NCBI GenBank assembly: GCA_021781695.1
Contig: JAJXWG010000074.1
Coordinates: forward strand, 1 to 7,718
Direction: 5' to 3'
DNA: 7,718 nucleotides
From: Pseudomonadota bacterium
GTDB taxonomy: Bacteria > Pseudomonadota > Gammaproteobacteria > Burkholderiales > Gallionellaceae
Part shown: piece after piece, positions 1 to 6,306 of the stretch
Numbering within the stretch: the stretch's first letter is position 1
How the letters are laid out: every line of letters begins with the position of its first letter
Notes under the pieces: generated by a model
Database searches by the model: none
What the model saw: only the letters and a program-made list of their open reading frames with translations
Told to the model about the DNA's origin: nothing
Program-made: the position numbers and the translations under genes

Positions 1-1815
1 ACGGAAGAGGGAATGGAGCAGATCAGGAAGGCGATCAAGGCTGATCCAAATAATCCTGAATATCGTGCGCGTATTATCAAGGAGAACGAAGCGGTGGTTT
101 TGCGCGAGCTGGCTAATGCAGATTCTGCAAGAATGAGTGAAAAGTTCGATGAGGCTGAAAAACACTACAACGCAGTGTTGAAGATCGATGACAAAAACGA
201 GCGAGCGATGGATGGCCTTCAATTGATCCAGTCTGATAAGCGCCACCTTGAATTTGTCATTGCAGCACAAAACTTGTACAAGAAAGGCGATTTTGCAGGG
301 GCACGAAGCAAAGTGAGGGACGTGCTGATGGAAGATCATAATCAGCCTGGAGCTAAGGCACTGCAGGCGCTGCTCGATGAAAAAACAAGGGCGAGAATCG
401 AAACGCCGGATCTCAAATCGAACATAGAAAAAACCATCACCCTGGAATTTCAGGATGCAGGCCTGAAAACAGTATTCGATGTGATATCCCGAGTCTCAGG
501 CATTAACTTCGTGTTTGATAAGGACATCAATCCTGCGCTGAAGGCTACTATATTTGTGAAAAACACCAGTGTGCAGGGAGCCATCAAGCTTCTGCTCCTC
601 ACCAACCAACTAGCCGAAAAGATCCTGGACAACAATACCGTGCTGATCTATCCGTACACGCCTGCAAAGACCCGCGATTACCAGGATCTGATGGTCAAAA
701 GCTTTTATATCTCCAATGTGGACGTGAAGCAGACGATGAGCATGATCAAGACGATACTTAAGACCAAGGATATTTTTGCAGACGACAAGATCGGTCTTCT
801 GACCATGCGTGATACGCCAGCAGCGATCCGGATGGCTGAAAAGCTGATTGCAGCGCAGGATGTCGAGCAGCCTGAAGTGATGTTGGATGTCGAGGTTCTG
901 GAAGTGGACCGTTCAAAGGTTCTGAATCTGGGCATGCAGTATCCAAACCAGTTCACAGTCTTGAGCCCGCAGGCGCCCCCCAATACGACGACAACGGCGG
1001 TTGGCGGTTCCCTTGTGGTCAACACCATGCAGACAACTAATCCTCTCACGCTCGATAATTTGAAGAACCTCAATGCGACGCAGATCGGCATACCCAATCC
1101 TGTGCTCAATTTTAGCGATCTGGACACTGATGCGAATGTTCTGGCAAGCCCGCGCATTAGGGTGAAGAACCATGAAAAAGCGAACATACACATAGGGGAC
1201 AAGGTGCCAGTGATCACAACGACCAGCATGGCAACAGTGGGTGTTGCAGAATCAGTAACCTACCTTGACGTGGGTCTCAAACTTGAAGTGGAGCCAGCGA
1301 TCTCGCTTAACAACGACGTCTCGATCAAGGTGGGCCTTGAGGTCAGCAATATCGTCAACCAGGTCAAGGATGCGGCAGGCACGACGACCTATCAGATAGG
1401 CACAAGGACGGCGAACACGATCTTGAGTCTCAAGGACAGTGAAACACAGGTGCTTGGAGGGTTGCTCAACGATACGGACAGCGATACGGCAAACAAGATC
1501 CCTGGCCTTGGCGACTTCCCATTTCTTGGGCATCTCTTTTCAAATCATCTCACCAACAAGTCAAAAACGGAGGTGGTGTTGCTGATCACGCCGCACATAG
1601 TCAGAAATATTGCACGACCAGATGCGGGAAATCTTGAGTTCATGTCTGGAACTGAGGGCTCCTTGGGGGGGCAGGAGCTTGGTCCAGGATCTATTGGCGG
1701 AGAACCTACCATGCCGAGAGCCGTTTCGCCTTTGCAGGCTGTTGAGTCGCAAACTCCCCAATCGACAGAACCGGCTATGGAAAGACCCGCGTCTGCCAGA
1801 TCACAGACGAAATGA
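1..1815 (+). CDS. TPR-containing outer-membrane secretin (GspD/PilQ/MshL-like), 5' partial
   Basis: Multimeric outer-membrane channel protein of a type II secretion or type IV-pilus-like machine. The frame is open from base 1, and the first ATG (13) begins in the middle of a TPR-like repeat with no signal peptide, so the true start lies upstream. Numbering from that ATG, TPR-like helices cover about residues 1-125, an N0/STN-like domain about 138-212, one N1-like secretin_N domain about 227-285, and the secretin barrel about 287-532. Seen in the barrel are VLASPRIRVKN (376-386) and VLGGLLNDTD (480-489) followed by KIPGLGDFPFLGHLF (495-509) and the closing LLITPHIVR, all characteristic of the family. 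Residues 533-600 form a Ser/Pro/Gly-rich tail. Canonical GspD has N0 plus N1-N3; here only one N1-like repeat is evident, closer to MshL/PilQ-type secretins. The stop overlaps the next start (ATGA, 1812-1815). The secretin family is certain; which machine it serves is inferred. Confidence 0.93.
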   Translation, partial: TEEGMEQIRKAIKADPNNPEYRARIIKENEAVVLRELANADSARMSEKFDEAEKHYNAVLKIDDKNERAMDGLQLIQSDKRHLEFVIAAQNLYKKGDFAGARSKVRDVLMEDHNQPGAKALQALLDEKTRARIETPDLKSNIEKTITLEFQDAGLKTVFDVISRVSGINFVFDKDINPALKATIFVKNTSVQGAIKLLLLTNQLAEKILDNNTVLIYPYTPAKTRDYQDLMVKSFYISNVDVKQTMSMIKTILKTKDIFADDKIGLLTMRDTPAAIRMAEKLIAAQDVEQPEVMLDVEVLEVDRSKVLNLGMQYPNQFTVLSPQAPPNTTTTAVGGSLVVNTMQTTNPLTLDNLKNLNATQIGIPNPVLNFSDLDTDANVLASPRIRVKNHEKANIHIGDKVPVITTTSMATVGVAESVTYLDVGLKLEVEPAISLNNDVSIKVGLEVSNIVNQVKDAAGTTTYQIGTRTANTILSLKDSETQVLGGLLNDTDSDTANKIPGLGDFPFLGHLFSNHLTNKSKTEVVLLITPHIVRNIARPDAGNLEFMSGTEGSLGGQELGPGSIGGEPTMPRAVSPLQAVESQTPQSTEPAMERPASARSQTK

Positions 1816-2294
1816 AATACCAAATGAACGCGAAGGGATTCACATTGATCGAACTTCTCGTTACTGTGACGATCGTCGCCATATTATCCGTTATTGCGTT
1901 GCCCATGGCAGAGCTTGTGGCGCAGAGAGGAAAGGAGCAGCAATTGAGGGCGGCGCTTTGGCAGATCCGCGGCGCGATCGATCAATACAAGCAAGCAACC
2001 GATGATGGGCGCATCGCGAAGGATGCAGGGGAGTCTGGATATCCGCACAATCTGGAAGACCTGGCGCAAGGCGCCGCGGACATAAAAGATCCGAAAAAGC
2101 CGATAATTTATTTTTTGCGGCGCGTTCCTCGCAACCCTTTGGTGAACGATGCCAGCATTCCGGCATCGCAGACATGGGGAAAGCGCAGCTACGAGAGTTC
2201 TCCTGATGAGCCTTCCGAAGGGGAAGATGTGTACGATGTCTACCCGCTTTCCGAAAAAGTGGGCTTGAATGGAATTCCATACAAGGAATGGTGA
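1812..2294 (+). CDS. GspG-like major pseudopilin, first copy
   Basis: Predicted inner-membrane pseudopilin that is processed by prepilin peptidase and assembled into a short periplasmic pseudopilus. The 160-residue product has a class III leader: basic residues, then cleavage expected after Gly9 before FTLIELLV, with the conserved Glu at mature position 5 (Glu14). A hydrophobic helix follows to about residue 36. The globular part (about 45-160) ends in a loop and YKEW terminus that parallels the end of the next gene. Compared with that gene it carries extra charged segments (about 62-95 and 125-140), and where the second copy has Ser-Asp-Gly in the terminal loop this one has Leu-Asn-Gly (151-153), so a GspG-type calcium site may be weakened. 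No Shine-Dalgarno precedes ATG 1812; translation is probably coupled through the ATGA overlap with the secretin. An in-frame ATG at 1824 is a possible alternative start. It could instead be a minor pseudopilin or a type IV pilin-like subunit. Confidence 0.88.
   Translation: MKYQMNAKGFTLIELLVTVTIVAILSVIALPMAELVAQRGKEQQLRAALWQIRGAIDQYKQATDDGRIAKDAGESGYPHNLEDLAQGAADIKDPKKPIIYFLRRVPRNPLVNDASIPASQTWGKRSYESSPDEPSEGEDVYDVYPLSEKVGLNGIPYKEW
2283..2287 (+). promoter_or_regulatory. Shine-Dalgarno that selects start 2294
   Basis: AAGGA lies inside the last codons of the first pseudopilin gene with a 6-base spacer to ATG 2294. It favours 2294 over the in-frame ATG at 2288, which touches it. Confidence 0.6.
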
Positions 2295-2668
2295 TGGGAA
2301 GGCGTGCAGGCTTTACGTTGATCGAACTCCTGGTTGTGATGGCGATCATCGCGACATTGCTTACCCTTGCAATGCCTCGCTATTTCCACAGCATTGACAA
2401 GTCTAAGGAGGCGGCGCTGCATGCGGATCTTGAAGGTATGCGGGATGCGATCGACAAGTATTACGGGGACACAGGGAAATATCCGGATACGCTAATCGAT
2501 CTTGTCGAAAAAAAATATCTGCGCAGCATTCCGCCCGATCCGATGACCGGAAGCAACCAGTCGTGGGTCATCATTCCTCCAGAGGATGCGGAAAAGGGTG
2601 GCGTATATGATATCAGGAGCGCGGACAAGGGAAGGGCCTCGGATGGTAGCGAATATTCGAACTGGTAG
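2294..2668 (+). CDS. GspG-like major pseudopilin, second copy
   Basis: Predicted pseudopilin of 124 residues, near the usual GspG size. The leader is MGRRAG, with cleavage expected before FTLIELLVVMA and the key Glu at mature position 5 (Glu11). A hydrophobic helix runs to about residue 27. The motif IPPDPMTG (79-86) corresponds to the conserved PxDP turn of GspG proteins. The terminal loop, GVYDIRSADKG then SDGSEYSNW, carries Asp residues where GspG proteins bind structural calcium; calcium binding itself is inferred. ATG 2294 is chosen because AAGGA at 2283-2287 sits 6 bases upstream and the ATG shares a base with the preceding stop (TGATG). An in-frame ATG at 2288 would leave the Shine-Dalgarno with no spacer. 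Together with the preceding gene this makes a tandem pair of unlike pseudopilins coupled to a secretin. Confidence 0.9.
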   Translation: MGRRAGFTLIELLVVMAIIATLLTLAMPRYFHSIDKSKEAALHADLEGMRDAIDKYYGDTGKYPDTLIDLVEKKYLRSIPPDPMTGSNQSWVIIPPEDAEKGGVYDIRSADKGRASDGSEYSNW

Positions 2669-2773
2669 AAGAGATTGGTCCGAATGGACTACTTTGACGC
2701 TTTACCATGCTTCATTTTGTCATATACGACTGCGAAGATTAAAGCTCCTCACAACCCGTTCTAGGAGACATAA

Positions 2774-4720
2774 ATGGATCAGAAATATCTGCGCCATAAA
2801 CGCATTGCAGCAAGCGTCACGCTTGCATGCTTCGGTTTTTCTGCGCTCGGATTACCGGCATTGGCATCCGCTGACCAGGAAGACGCGCAATACCACACTG
2901 CAACGCCGATCAAACATGTGATCGTGATCATAGGCGAGAACAGGACATTTGATCATCTTTTTGGAACCTACCGCCCGCCCCGCGGCGAAACGATATCCAA
3001 CCTGTTGTCCAAGGGCATCATCAATGCGGATGGCACGCCTGGCCCCAATTTTGCGCAGGCCATGCAATATCAGGCGAACCTGACAGGACCAGCCAAATAC
3101 ACGCTGAGCCCAAGCGCGAAGACACCTTATCAGGTTCTGCCCGCCCCGCTGACTGGCGGAGCAAACACAAGCGCAAGTGATACCAACCCGCCACCCATTG
3201 AATCTCTCTCCGTGGCAAATGCGGCTGAAAGCGGCGCACTTCTTCCAGAAGATATCCCACTCCTGACAACAGGTGCGACCAACCTTCCGAAGCACAGCAT
3301 CGATACGCGCATAGCCAATGCGACAAATCTGCCAGGCGGCCCATTTCCTCTTACGCCAGGCATGACAGATGACGATTATGCAGCCAGTCCCGTTCATCGC
3401 TTCTATCAGGCATGGCAGCAGTCCGATTGCAATTCAGCCTATGCAACGAGCGCTAATCCAAGCGGCTGCATGATGGATCTTTTCCCCTGGGTTGAAGTCA
3501 CTGTCGGTGCAGGCAGCAATGGCAAGGCACAGTCTCCCGGGTTCAACGATCTCAGCACAGGAGAAGGTTCTGCAGCGATGGGGTTCTATAACACGAGCAA
3601 TGGCGACATACCCTATTTCACATTGCTTGCCAGGGCCTATGCGATCAGCGACAACTATCATCAGGCAGTGCAGGGCGGCACCGGTGCAAACCACATCATG
3701 CTGGGTTCCGGCGATGCGTTTTTCTATTCCGACAGCCAGGGAAAGCCGATTGTTCCTCCTGCAAACGAGATTGAAAATCCTGATCCACAGCCGGGCACCA
3801 ACAACTACTATACGCAGGATGGATACTCTGGCGGTTCATACAGCAACTGTTCCGATGTCTCGCAGCCAGGCGTAGGCTCAGTGGTGAGCTATTTGAATTC
3901 GCTGCCTTATCATCCCAAGCCCAACTGCGCACCGGGCGCCTACTATTTGCTGAACAACTACAACCCCGGCTACAACGGCGATGGAAGCGTCAACACCAGC
4001 GCGTTCACCATTCCCCCTTCACAAGTGAAGACGATAGGTGATTCGCTGCTCGCCAATGGCATCTCCTGGAAATACTATGGCGAGGGCTGGAACAGCTTTG
4101 TTGCGAACTCTCCGCAGAGCGTGTATTGCAATATCTGCAACCCGTTCCTCTATGAAACATCGATCATGTCCAACCCGGCTCTGGTATCAGAGCACTTGAA
4201 GGACACGACCGATCTTTATGACGACATTTCCAAGGGAAACCTCCCTGCGGTGTCGATTATCAAGCCGGGTTGGCTTCTCGATGGTCATCCAACCTCCTCG
4301 AAGATGGATCTCTACGAGAGCTTCGCCAGGAAGCTGATCAATGCAGTGCAGAGCCATCCTGATTTGTGGGCCAGCACAGCGATCCTGATCACGTTTGATG
4401 AAGGGGGCGGTTACTATGACTCTGGTTATATCCAGCCGGTGGATTTCTTCGGCGATGGCCCGCGCGTCCCGATGATTATCGTATCGCCATATTCGATGGG
4501 CGGCCATGTCGATCACACGTACGCCGACCATGTCTCGATCGCGAAATTCATCGAGCACAACTGGGGCCTTTCGCCGATCACGGGCCGCAGCCGGGACAAT
4601 CTGCCAAATCCGAAGCAATTGCCGGGCAATCCATATGTGCCGGTCAATGCGCCGGCAATTGGCGATCTGTTCCAGATGTTCGATTTTCACCAGCGACAAG
4701 ATAATAGTTATCGTCAATAA
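2774..4720 (+). CDS. Exported phosphoesterase, AcpA/phospholipase C family (PF04185), alkaline-phosphatase fold
   Basis: Predicted extracytoplasmic metal-dependent phosphomonoesterase or phospholipase C of 648 residues. A signal peptide has basic residues to 10, a hydrophobic core about 11-30, and a likely cleavage after Ala-Ser-Ala33. The family's opening motif is HVIVIIGENRTFDHLFGTY (48-66); Glu55-Asn56 match the metal-binding Glu-Asn of AcpA. GGTGANH (301-307) is the probable nucleophile region, with Thr303 as candidate. TFDEGGGYYD (540-549) supplies Asp542, with Glu543 where AcpA has a second Asp. Residues 578-588 hold His578, His581, Asp585 and His586, then FIEHNWGL. About 310-440 is a Tyr/Asn/Pro/Gly-rich insertion. 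Six cysteines remain after the signal peptide, compatible with disulfides. AGGAG at 2763-2767 with a 6-base spacer supports ATG 2774. It lies 105 bases after the second pseudopilin with no clear terminator between, so cotranscription and type II export are plausible but inferred. The substrate cannot be read from sequence. Confidence 0.9.
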   Translation: MDQKYLRHKRIAASVTLACFGFSALGLPALASADQEDAQYHTATPIKHVIVIIGENRTFDHLFGTYRPPRGETISNLLSKGIINADGTPGPNFAQAMQYQANLTGPAKYTLSPSAKTPYQVLPAPLTGGANTSASDTNPPPIESLSVANAAESGALLPEDIPLLTTGATNLPKHSIDTRIANATNLPGGPFPLTPGMTDDDYAASPVHRFYQAWQQSDCNSAYATSANPSGCMMDLFPWVEVTVGAGSNGKAQSPGFNDLSTGEGSAAMGFYNTSNGDIPYFTLLARAYAISDNYHQAVQGGTGANHIMLGSGDAFFYSDSQGKPIVPPANEIENPDPQPGTNNYYTQDGYSGGSYSNCSDVSQPGVGSVVSYLNSLPYHPKPNCAPGAYYLLNNYNPGYNGDGSVNTSAFTIPPSQVKTIGDSLLANGISWKYYGEGWNSFVANSPQSVYCNICNPFLYETSIMSNPALVSEHLKDTTDLYDDISKGNLPAVSIIKPGWLLDGHPTSSKMDLYESFARKLINAVQSHPDLWASTAILITFDEGGGYYDSGYIQPVDFFGDGPRVPMIIVSPYSMGGHVDHTYADHVSIAKFIEHNWGLSPITGRSRDNLPNPKQLPGNPYVPVNAPAIGDLFQMFDFHQRQDNSYRQ

Positions 4721-4738
4721 AGGCTGATCAGCAGAAGT

Positions 4739-4768
4739 AAAGCGCCGCGGAATCCGCGGCGCTTTTTT
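4739..4768 (+). terminator. Strong intrinsic terminator after the phosphoesterase gene
   Basis: A perfect 12-bp stem (4739-4750 paired with 4754-4765, core GCGCCGCGG/CCGCGGCGC) closes an AAT loop and runs into six consecutive T (4763-4768). It begins 18 bases after the phosphoesterase stop and marks the end of the left transcription unit. The A-rich left flank could also support some termination from the minus strand, but transcription of the right block ends far away. Confidence 0.92.
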
Positions 4769-4919
4769 GTTTGCGCCAGGCACGTGCGCACTCCTGCGGG
4801 TGCAAGTACCGCCACAAGCTACTGGTCGTGAGGTTTGCGCCTGATGTTGCACGGCTGATCGACGCGCATATCGGGCATGCAGCCTGATATTCTTTCATTT
4901 GATCTTGGCGGCGTTCATT

Positions 4920-4948
4920 TTGTGTGACGGATGGATTTGTTCTATCAT
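4920..4948 (+). promoter_or_regulatory. Candidate sigma-70 promoter for the glycine-zipper gene
   Basis: TATCAT at 4943-4948 matches five of six bases of the -10 consensus. A weak TTGTGT at 4920-4925 lies 17 bases upstream as a -35 element (three of six). Transcription would start near 4955 and give a leader of about 40 bases. A promoter is expected here because a strong terminator precedes, but the -35 element is poor. The rest of the spacer, 4769-4919, shows no gene or clear structure. Confidence 0.35.
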
Positions 4949-4984
4949 GCCGTTCGTGGTCAGGTCTTTCCGTCAATACACTTC

Positions 4985-4990
4985 AGGGAG
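4985..4990 (+). promoter_or_regulatory. Shine-Dalgarno that selects start 4997
   Basis: AGGGAG followed by six A and then ATG 4997. It decides against the in-frame ATG at 4931, which would place 22 hydrophilic residues before the signal peptide and would start inside the proposed promoter. Confidence 0.8.
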
Positions 4991-4996
4991 AAAAAA

Positions 4997-5581
4997 ATGA
5001 AACTTCATGTCGTTTTTTTAATGGCTTCCGTTTTGTTTTCCAATGCCGTTCTGGCAGCGGAAACCGAATCCGAATATATGGCCGCAAAAAAGGCCGCTGA
5101 AACCCGCTATACCGAAGACAGGAAGCTCTGTGCCGACGAATCAACCTCCAGCATACGCATGCAATGTCTGCGCGATGCGAAGGACGAATACAACAAGGCG
5201 CTGTCGAAGGCCAAATCTGAGCGCACGCAGAATTCCAGCTCGGCAGTCTGTGCTGAATGCGGTCAGGTGCTGTCAGTGGATGTGGTGGAAAAGAAAGGGG
5301 AGGGCGGCCCCTTGGGATTGATTGCGGGCGGCGTGGCAGGCGCCTTGCTCGGGCATCAGGTGGGAGGCGGCACAGGCAAGGACATTGCGACGTTGGCAGG
5401 TGCTGCGGGCGGTGCCTATGCCGGACATGAGATTGAGCAGAGGGTGAAATCGGCCAAGACCTGGCGGGTTGCCGTCAGATTCGACAACGGGGACGAGAAG
5501 ACCTTCGATTTCGACAAGGATCCCGGTTTCTCCATAGGCTCCAAGGTCAGGGCGAACAACGACAGCATCGTAGCACGCTGA
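4997..5581 (+). CDS. Exported glycine-zipper protein, SlyB-like C-terminal domain
   Basis: Predicted cell-envelope protein of 194 residues; molecular function unknown. A short signal peptide ends at about Ala20 (VLA before AETES). No cysteine is near the cleavage site, so unlike SlyB it is not a lipoprotein. Residues about 21-75 are charged and helical, with Cys45 and Cys57, of a kind I associate with small betaproteobacterial hypothetical proteins. A CAEC motif (85-88) leads into the SlyB-like stretch VLSVDVVEKKGEGG. The glycine-zipper region (about 104-146) contains GGVAGALLGHQVGGGTGKD then AGAAGGAYAGHEIEQ, resembling the 17-kDa antigen/SlyB two-helix membrane hairpin. A small basic-acidic tail domain ends in FSIGSKVR. 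The start at 4997 rests on the AGGGAG site. Its stop lies 2 bases from the convergent nuclease stop. Envelope integrity or stress response is a reasonable guess from the family only. Confidence 0.85.
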   Translation: MKLHVVFLMASVLFSNAVLAAETESEYMAAKKAAETRYTEDRKLCADESTSSIRMQCLRDAKDEYNKALSKAKSERTQNSSSAVCAECGQVLSVDVVEKKGEGGPLGLIAGGVAGALLGHQVGGGTGKDIATLAGAAGGAYAGHEIEQRVKSAKTWRVAVRFDNGDEKTFDFDKDPGFSIGSKVRANNDSIVAR

Positions 5582-5587
5582 CGTCAG
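5578..5587. repeat. 10-bp palindrome holding both convergent stop codons
   Basis: CTGACGTCAG is perfectly self-complementary and contains the TGA of the glycine-zipper gene (5579-5581) and the TGA of the nuclease gene (5586-5584). There is no T run on either side, so it is not an intrinsic terminator by itself. Confidence 0.6.
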
Positions 5588-6306
5588 GACTTAAGCGGCA
5601 GGAATTCGATGCCGGTGCGTTTCACCAGTTCTTCATAGCTGATCGGTTTTCCGACGCGCGCTTCATTGGTGTTGTCCAGCCAGTGCGCCCAGGCGCGATG
5701 CCTGGCGGGGTCATAGACCAGCTTGAACAGATGTTGCGGTACCCAGACATGGTCCGCGCCTATCGTCGGCGGCATTTTGTCGAACACGGGCCCTGTGATC
5801 ACATACACATCGCCTGCTGCGCGCATTGCGTAATGCCGCGTGGCTTTTTCGATGCTGGCCCAGGCGCGGCGGTTGTTGACAGGAAACTGGGGAACCATGT
5901 TCGCCAGCGAGAAACTCTGCGCCATCGCTTCCTCGGTCGCCATGTCACCGGCCGGCGCCATGTGGCCGCGGTCGAATCCGGAGCTGCGATAGTCATAAAG
6001 TTCTGCGCGCTCGGACTTCGGCAGCCTCGCATCCGCAAAGAATTTGTTCGTCCTCTGGTTGTATCTGGCATCAAGCAGCAGCTTGCTGTTCAACCGTTCG
6101 GCGACATAGACCGGCGTGTGGCTTATGCCCGAGTGCAGCACGGCAAACTCGTCAAAGCAGAGCGCGCGCGGCTCCCGCGTTTCGGCATGGGGGACGACGG
6201 GCGGGATGCCGTTGGCAAACTCCTCGCGGCATGAATCAAAATCGCCGGCGCTTGCCGCGCCGCAGGCAAATGAGAATGCCAGCGCGAGATGTCTGATCGG
6301 CAGCAT
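5584..6306 (-). CDS. Exported DNA/RNA non-specific endonuclease (NUC1/EndoG family, PF01223)
   Basis: Predicted periplasmic or secreted metal-dependent nuclease that degrades DNA and RNA without sequence preference. The 240-residue product starts with a signal peptide, cleaved probably after Ala-Ser-Ala20. The catalytic motif GFDRGHMAPAGDM spans 110-122, with His115 as the general base. SLANMVPQ (133-140) gives Asn136 as the magnesium ligand, and Asn144-Asn145 with AWASIE (148-153) matches the family's closing Asn/Trp/Glu motif, Glu153 being the expected conserved acid. Cys26 and Cys50 could form a disulfide. The ATG (6306-6304) shares its A with the stop of the upstream enoyl-reductase-like gene (TGATG) and has no Shine-Dalgarno, so translation is probably coupled. 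Nutrient scavenging from extracellular nucleic acid is plausible; no immunity-protein candidate is visible beside it, and the signal peptide makes one unnecessary. All catalytic residues look intact. Confidence 0.92.
   Translation of the reverse strand: MLPIRHLALAFSFACGAASAGDFDSCREEFANGIPPVVPHAETREPRALCFDEFAVLHSGISHTPVYVAERLNSKLLLDARYNQRTNKFFADARLPKSERAELYDYRSSGFDRGHMAPAGDMATEEAMAQSFSLANMVPQFPVNNRRAWASIEKATRHYAMRAAGDVYVITGPVFDKMPPTIGADHVWVPQHLFKLVYDPARHRAWAHWLDNTNEARVGKPISYEELVKRTGIEFLPLKS

Noticed and set aside
1610..2005. Plus-strand open frame of 131 codons across the secretin-pseudopilin junction
   Set aside because: It overlaps two well-supported genes in another frame and shows no domain.
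2676..2691. Small hairpin TGGTCC-GAAT-GGACTA after the second pseudopilin
   Set aside because: Only six pairs including a G-U, and the following bases are not a T run, so it is not a convincing terminator.
2694..2728. TTGACG (2694) with TATACG (2723) as a promoter for the phosphoesterase
   Set aside because: The spacing is 23 bases, well outside the 16-18 normal range, and the -10 element is poor.
4769..4841. Direct repeat GTTTGCGCC at 4769-4777 and 4833-4841
   Set aside because: Nine bases, two copies, no mobile-element context; expected by chance.
4187..4852. Long minus-strand open frame opposite the phosphoesterase 3' end
   Set aside because: It is a shadow of the conserved catalytic region on the other strand and extends across the terminator.
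4771..4890. Plus-strand open stretch reading CGCKYRHKLLVVRFAPDVAR and ending in TGA, possibly a gene remnant
   Set aside because: It has no ATG start or ribosome site, begins right after the terminator, and is too short to separate from chance.
4728..4976. Minus-strand open frame of 82 codons in the spacer after the phosphoesterase gene
   Set aside because: It runs through the strong terminator hairpin, has no Shine-Dalgarno, and its residue composition resembles no family I know.
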